This document shows, in pieces, positions 6,480 to 9,395 of a stretch of DNA of 9,395 nucleotides. Source of the DNA: Lachnospiraceae bacterium (lineage in GTDB: Bacteria; Bacillota; Clostridia; Lachnospirales; Lachnospiraceae); NCBI GenBank assembly GCA_017463035.1, contig JAFTPY010000152.1:1-9395 (forward strand), read 5' to 3'. Position 1 is the stretch's first letter, and each line of letters opens with the position of its first letter. Made by a program: the position numbers and the translations under genes. Below the pieces are notes generated by a model, which saw only the letters and a list, made by a program, of their open reading frames with translations, was not told where the DNA came from and did not search any database.

Positions 6480-7496
6480 CTATAACTCCCACAGCAAATC
6501 AAGTATACGCTCCGTCCGCTCGGTAACCGCAGAAAAATCCACGCACTCCCTATAAATCCCCTCCAAGGCGTCATGAACCTGTTTACACTCTTCAAAGCAC
6601 AACATAGCCGCCTCTTCCAGACGCCGTGCCTCGCTTCCGTAATGCTCTGTAATCCTGTGGCAATCCCGTTTCATAAACTCTTTTGTCGTAAGCAGTGTTC
6701 CGTCGTTTCCGCCGGCTGTAGTCAGGAAAAGCTCCTGTTCACGAAGCAACATATGATTCACATACTGCGGACAAAGGGGACTGCAAAACAACTCCTTCCT
6801 ATCATTCTGTATTGCCTTAGAAAGCAAATCCGTTACCACATCCTTTCCCTCGCCCAGCACCCGGTACACCCGGTTCCCCTCACAGTGCTCCTTAGTAAAG
6901 CTGACTCTGCCCTTGCAACTGAGCGCATCCAAAAACAAACGTCTGCTCTGTCTTTCTTCTCTTGTTCCGATACGTTCTGCGATCTCCTTTGCCTGCTTTG
7001 CGATTTTCTCCCTATCTACACACTCCGCAATTTCTCTGTATCGTTCCTCCTCCAATGCCTTTGCGGCCCGTAGAAACGCATATCCCCTGCGGTAGCCCAG
7101 CTTATTTTTCCGGGTCAGGGCTTCTACCTCATCCCGGTATTTGACAATCCGGTTCCGGTCAATCTGCTCTCCCAGATTCACAATTTCCTCCACCGCTCCC
7201 GGAAACTGCGGGTCCATGGTATGAGGCGAGGTGGCATCCGCAAACACGATGCCACGTTTTACCAAGCGGACCGCGTCCAGACTGTCCGGATCTCCGGAGC
7301 AATAGAACCGTTCCACCTCTTCTCCCGCTTCCTCTGCCTTTGCCGCCACCCGTTTCATTAAGGTACTCTTTCCCACACCCGGACCGCCTTTTATCATAAA
7401 ATACCGGGTTAAGTGTGCCCACGCCGGCACCACTCCGTCAAAATAGTTATGAAATCCTTCTCCGCTGTTACTGCCCGAAAAATAACATTGTCCCAT
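6480..7496 (-). CDS. P-loop ATPase of the PRK06851 type, internally duplicated
   Basis: This gene encodes 338 residues. The N-terminal half reads CYFSGSNSGEGFHNYFDGVV, then Walker A GGPGVGKST at 37-45, then ERFYCSGDPDSLDAV, GIVFADATSPHTMDP at 82-95 and GAVEEIVNLGE. This pattern matches the conserved Clostridia and Bacilli family I know as PRK06851, whose function is not established. The middle (about 115-185) is helical and charged. The second half repeats the first: RRLFLDALSCKGRVSF, YRVLGEGKDVVTDLLSKA, ELFCSPLCPQYVNHML, but its P-loop has lost the full consensus. The frame is open up to 7601, but the family-like start MGQCYFSG at 7496, with TTGGAGC just before it, is preferred. It is transcribed divergently from the dipicolinate synthase operon, which suggests but does not prove a sporulation link. 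Confidence 0.8.
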   Translation of the reverse strand: MGQCYFSGSNSGEGFHNYFDGVVPAWAHLTRYFMIKGGPGVGKSTLMKRVAAKAEEAGEEVERFYCSGDPDSLDAVRLVKRGIVFADATSPHTMDPQFPGAVEEIVNLGEQIDRNRIVKYRDEVEALTRKNKLGYRRGYAFLRAAKALEEERYREIAECVDREKIAKQAKEIAERIGTREERQSRRLFLDALSCKGRVSFTKEHCEGNRVYRVLGEGKDVVTDLLSKAIQNDRKELFCSPLCPQYVNHMLLREQELFLTTAGGNDGTLLTTKEFMKRDCHRITEHYGSEARRLEEAAMLCFEECKQVHDALEGIYRECVDFSAVTERTERILDLLWEL

Positions 7497-7527
7497 AATA
7501 GCTCCAATCAAATATCGTTCCCTGTAT

Positions 7528-7556
7528 TTTATTCCGTAAGTTTTTCTTTCGTGCAA
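7528..7556 (-). promoter_or_regulatory. Weak promoter candidate for the PRK06851-like ATPase
   Basis: On the minus strand TTGCAC (7556-7551), a 17-nt spacer, and AATAAA (7533-7528), matching consensus at 3 and 4 of 6. It would give a leader of about 25 nt and lies back to back with the dpaA promoter candidate. A sporulation sigma factor could equally be used; I see no clean match. Confidence 0.25.
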
Positions 7557-7558
7557 AC

Positions 7559-7584
7559 ACCAAACCGTTTTTTGCGAATACACT
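7559..7584 (+). promoter_or_regulatory. Sigma-K-like (mother-cell) promoter candidate for dpaAB
   Basis: AC at 7559-7560, 16 nt, then AATACACT at 7577-7584. This is one base off the CATACA-type -10 used by mother-cell sigma E/K factors, with the AC of a sigma-K -35. In B. subtilis the spoVF operon is transcribed by sigma K. The predicted start is near 7590, giving a short leader that ends in AAGGAG at 7601-7606. The match is short and degenerate, so this is tentative. Confidence 0.45.
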
Positions 7585-7612
7585 GTGGTATAAAAAAACA
7601 AAGGAGTCGCCT

Positions 7613-8323
7613 ATGAATTTTCTGATTTACGGAGAAGACTGTCGGCATGCTATTCTGACCGCCCGCCTGCAACAGGCAGGCCATACCCTGCAGACTCCCG
7701 CAGACCTTCTTATTTTATCTCCGAAAGAAAGCTATACGGCACACACCGATGTCATAAACAATAATTGTCTCATATGGGGCGGTATTCCGTCGGAAACCGC
7801 TGCTCTGCAAACCGCAGGCTACCGAAAAATCAGGCAAAGTGACGCCTTTCGTGTAAAAAATTCCGTATATACTGCGGAAGGGGCCGTTGCACTTGCCATA
7901 CAAGAAACCAAGACCGCGTTGTGTGAAACACCGGTTTATATTCTGGGCTACGGTTTTCTGGGAAAAGAATGTGCCCGCTTGTTTGCCGCCCTGAGGGCTG
8001 CGGTTACGGTATATACCGAGAACCCGGAAGAACTGTCTGCTGCCGTACAGAAGGGCTATTCCGTGAAAAAGCTTACAGAGCTTTCGGTTCTTGACGGTGC
8101 CATTGTAATCAATACAATCCCGGTGCCCGTATTAGACCGTTTGCCGGTTTCCTGCAAGGAAGCACCGTCACTGTTAATCGAGCTTGCCAGCATTCCCTGC
8201 CTTACCGGGCACATCGAAGGCTTACGCATCCTGCCCGCAGGAGCCCTTCCGTCCCGCTTTTCCCCGGAGTCTGCCGCAAAGCTGATATTCAACGAAATCA
8301 TAGAACAAATCAAAAAGGAGTAG
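7613..8323 (+). CDS. dpaA: Dipicolinate synthase subunit A (short form)
   Basis: This gene encodes 236 residues. With DpaB it makes dipicolinic acid in the mother cell from the dihydrodipicolinate-branch intermediate of lysine synthesis; DpaA is the NAD(P)-binding oxidoreductase-type subunit. Visible marks are an N-terminal LIYGEDCRH (compare GGDAR in B. subtilis), VKNSVYTAEGAVALAIQET at 81-99, the nucleotide-binding YILGYGFLGKECARLFAALRA at 109-129 (GxGxxG at 112-117), INTIP at 166-170, LIELASIP at 188-195, and ILPAGALPSRFSPESAA near the C-terminus. From memory the B. subtilis protein is close to 300 residues. The shortfall is mainly in the N-terminal domain, between conserved blocks, so it looks like a compact form and not a broken gene. 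AAGGAG lies 6 nt before the ATG. dpaB follows after 4 nt. Confidence 0.9.
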   Translation: MNFLIYGEDCRHAILTARLQQAGHTLQTPADLLILSPKESYTAHTDVINNNCLIWGGIPSETAALQTAGYRKIRQSDAFRVKNSVYTAEGAVALAIQETKTALCETPVYILGYGFLGKECARLFAALRAAVTVYTENPEELSAAVQKGYSVKKLTELSVLDGAIVINTIPVPVLDRLPVSCKEAPSLLIELASIPCLTGHIEGLRILPAGALPSRFSPESAAKLIFNEIIEQIKKE

Positions 8324-8327
8324 TCTT

Positions 8328-8909
8328 ATGGAAAATTTAAAAGGAATGCGCATCGGATTTGCCGTTACCGGATCCTTTTGCACCTTTTCGAAGATATTAG
8401 ACCCAATCAAAGAACTGGTTCGCCTCGGGGCGATTGTAACCCCGATTTTTTCTTTTTCTACGGCACAGATTAACAGCCGTTTCTATAAAGCCGAGGACTT
8501 CCGCAACGATGTGGAAGCCATCACCGGCAACACTGTCATCGACACCATTCCGGGGGCGGAGCCCATCGGTCCGAAAAAGCTCTTTGACCTTATTATCGTA
8601 GCTCCGTGTACCGGGAATACCATTGCAAAGCTGGCAAACGCCATCACCGACACCCCGGTCACCATGGCGGTAAAAGCACACCTTCGCAACAACCGCCCGG
8701 TGCTCCTTGCCATCTCCACCAACGACGGCCTTACCGGCAACGCCGCCAACATCGGCAAGCTTTTAAACACCAGGAACTACTACTTTGTTCCGTTCCGTCA
8801 GGACGACTGCTCCGGCAAACCGAACTCCCTGGTTGCCGATATGGCACTGGTACCGGTATCCGCGTCAAAAGCGGCGAACGGAGAGCAGATACAGCCGTTG
8901 CTGAGATAA
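8328..8909 (+). CDS. dpaB: Dipicolinate synthase subunit B (flavoprotein)
   Basis: This gene encodes 193 residues, close to the roughly 200 of B. subtilis SpoVFB. It is a flavodoxin-like HFCD-family flavoprotein acting with DpaA in the last step of spore dipicolinic acid synthesis. The family pattern is clear: LKGMRIGFAVTGSFCTF at 4-20, the EAITGNTVIDTIPGAEPIGP region at 63-82, DLIIVAPCTGNTIAKLANAITDTPVTMAVKAHLRNNRPVLL at 87-127, ISTNDGLTGNAANI, YFVPFRQDD at 152-160 and KPNSLVADM. The ribosome binding site AAAAAGGAG overlaps the end of dpaA and its stop is only 4 nt before the ATG, so the pair is translated from one message. The C-terminus is a few residues shorter than the Bacillus protein. 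Confidence 0.95.
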   Translation: MENLKGMRIGFAVTGSFCTFSKILDPIKELVRLGAIVTPIFSFSTAQINSRFYKAEDFRNDVEAITGNTVIDTIPGAEPIGPKKLFDLIIVAPCTGNTIAKLANAITDTPVTMAVKAHLRNNRPVLLAISTNDGLTGNAANIGKLLNTRNYYFVPFRQDDCSGKPNSLVADMALVPVSASKAANGEQIQPLLR

Positions 8910-8949
8910 GAGTTTTTATTCCCCCAACGCCCGGCATATATTTTTACTC

Positions 8950-8998
8950 AGCAAAAAGCCTTTTCCAAACAAGTCCCATGACTTGATTCAGAAAAGGC
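8950..8998 (-). terminator. Two-tier hairpin between convergent dpaB and PPOX-family gene
   Basis: Outer arms GCCTTTTC (8958-8965) and GAAAAGGC (8991-8998) enclose an internal loop and a second perfect 6-bp stem (8970-8975 with 8980-8985) with a CCAT tetraloop. On the minus strand the structure is followed by TTTTTGC, so it should end the right-edge gene. On the plus strand it is followed by ATTCTTAC, a poor U-tract, so its use for dpaB is possible but weaker. No other terminator for dpaB is visible. Confidence 0.7.
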
Positions 8999-9040
8999 AT
9001 TCTTACATAGATTCATGTTTCATATTGCTTTATCCGGCTC

Positions 9041-9395
9041 TTAAAACTCATACCGCTTCCCTGCTGCATACAGCACACCATCCGTCAGTTCAATCCGCAG
9101 AATACAAGTATTCACATCGCTGAAATCATTGTGTCCGTTATCAATCCATGCAGAAAACACCTCTCGCATCCTCCCTGCAATATGTGCGTTCTCTTCTTTT
9201 CCGAAGTATCCCAGATTCACCGCTTTTCCGTGACCGGTAAACCATTCTCCGGCAAGTGCCACAATCGGATTATCTTCTATCTGTTTCATCTTGTTGGATA
9301 ATCCGTAGGTAAGGACATAAAACGCACCGTCCTCATAAAACGCATCCACGTTTCGAACATGGGGCATTTGTCCCGCTACCGTTGCCAATGCAATA
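9041..9395 (-). CDS. Pyridoxamine 5'-phosphate oxidase family protein (N-terminus beyond right edge)
   Basis: The last 117 codons of the gene are visible; the reverse-strand frame stays open to the window edge (I-A-L-A-T-V-A-G...), so the true start is outside, probably some 20 residues upstream. The stretch PHVRNVDAFYEDGAFYVLTYGLSNKMKQI followed by NPIVALAGEWFTGHGKAVNLGYF, and the end TCILRIELTDGVLYAAGKRYEF, fit the small FMN-binding split-barrel PPOX-family proteins common in Clostridia. These are usually annotated as flavin reductases or oxidases of unknown substrate, not as true PdxH. A leftmost TTG at 9386-9388 could be read as a start but would truncate the first strand of the barrel. 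The two-tier hairpin just downstream should terminate it. Confidence 0.85.
   Translation of the reverse strand, partial: IALATVAGQMPHVRNVDAFYEDGAFYVLTYGLSNKMKQIEDNPIVALAGEWFTGHGKAVNLGYFGKEENAHIAGRMREVFSAWIDNGHNDFSDVNTCILRIELTDGVLYAAGKRYEF

Noticed and set aside
6573..7073. Plus-strand open frame (166 codons) inside the ATPase gene
   Set aside because: Lies wholly antisense to the PRK06851-like gene, has no family resemblance and no start signal; it is a shadow frame.
7589..7594. TATAAA as a sigma-A -10 box for dpaA
   Set aside because: It would start transcription within the ribosome binding site and has no matching -35 at 16-18 nt.
1..9395. Mobile element, defence island, CRISPR array or tRNA-associated insertion
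   Set aside because: No transposase, integrase, repeat array, tRNA-like cloverleaf or flanking direct repeats were found on reading both strands; gene style is uniform across the window.

Overview
The window looks like chromosome of a spore-forming, low-to-medium GC Firmicute, most likely a member of the Clostridia close to Lachnospiraceae. The reasons are a dipicolinate synthase operon (dpaA-dpaB, needed only for endospores), strong GGAGG-type ribosome binding sites, compact gene spacing, and simple hairpin plus U-tract terminators. Family assignments come from recognising motifs and remembered relatives; no database search was run.

Layout. From the left edge to about 7.5 kb every gene lies on the minus strand. 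(1) 1-648: 5' part of a gene for an unrecognised membrane-anchored protein, cut by the left edge, with a good extended -10 promoter. (2) 777-1964: a 395-residue protein with a coiled coil, a glycine-rich linker and EF-hand-like calcium loops, and no signal peptide. (3) 2091-4374: a two-gene ABC transporter operon, ATPase then a roughly 12-span permease, with an 8-nt overlap. A perfect 10-bp inverted repeat sits on its candidate promoter and a terminator closes it. (4) 4529-5098: a small YiiX/NlpC-P60-like permuted papain-fold protein with its own promoter and terminator. (5) 5321-6355: an LdhA-type D-2-hydroxyacid (D-lactate) dehydrogenase with an extra four-cysteine tail, again with a terminator. 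(6) 6480-7496: a P-loop ATPase of the PRK06851 type, built as an internal duplication whose second P-loop is degenerate.

At about 7.5 kb the direction changes. dpaA and dpaB (7613-8909, plus strand) diverge from the ATPase gene, with a sigma-K-like promoter candidate in the intergenic region. They should convert the lysine-pathway intermediate (dihydrodipicolinate or its hydroxylated precursor) to dipicolinic acid in the mother cell. dpaA is clearly shorter than the Bacillus subtilis protein. A two-tier hairpin separates dpaB from a convergent pyridoxamine-phosphate-oxidase-family gene that runs off the right edge.

Most units are single genes or pairs isolated by terminators, so this looks like ordinary core or near-core chromosome and not a mobile island. 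I see no transposase, integrase, tRNA, rRNA or CRISPR array. No intergenic stretch exceeds about 155 bases. The points most worth a second look are the duplicated PRK06851-like ATPase beside the dipicolinate genes, the cysteine tail on the dehydrogenase, the short DpaA, the calcium-loop protein, and the symmetric element on the ABC promoter.
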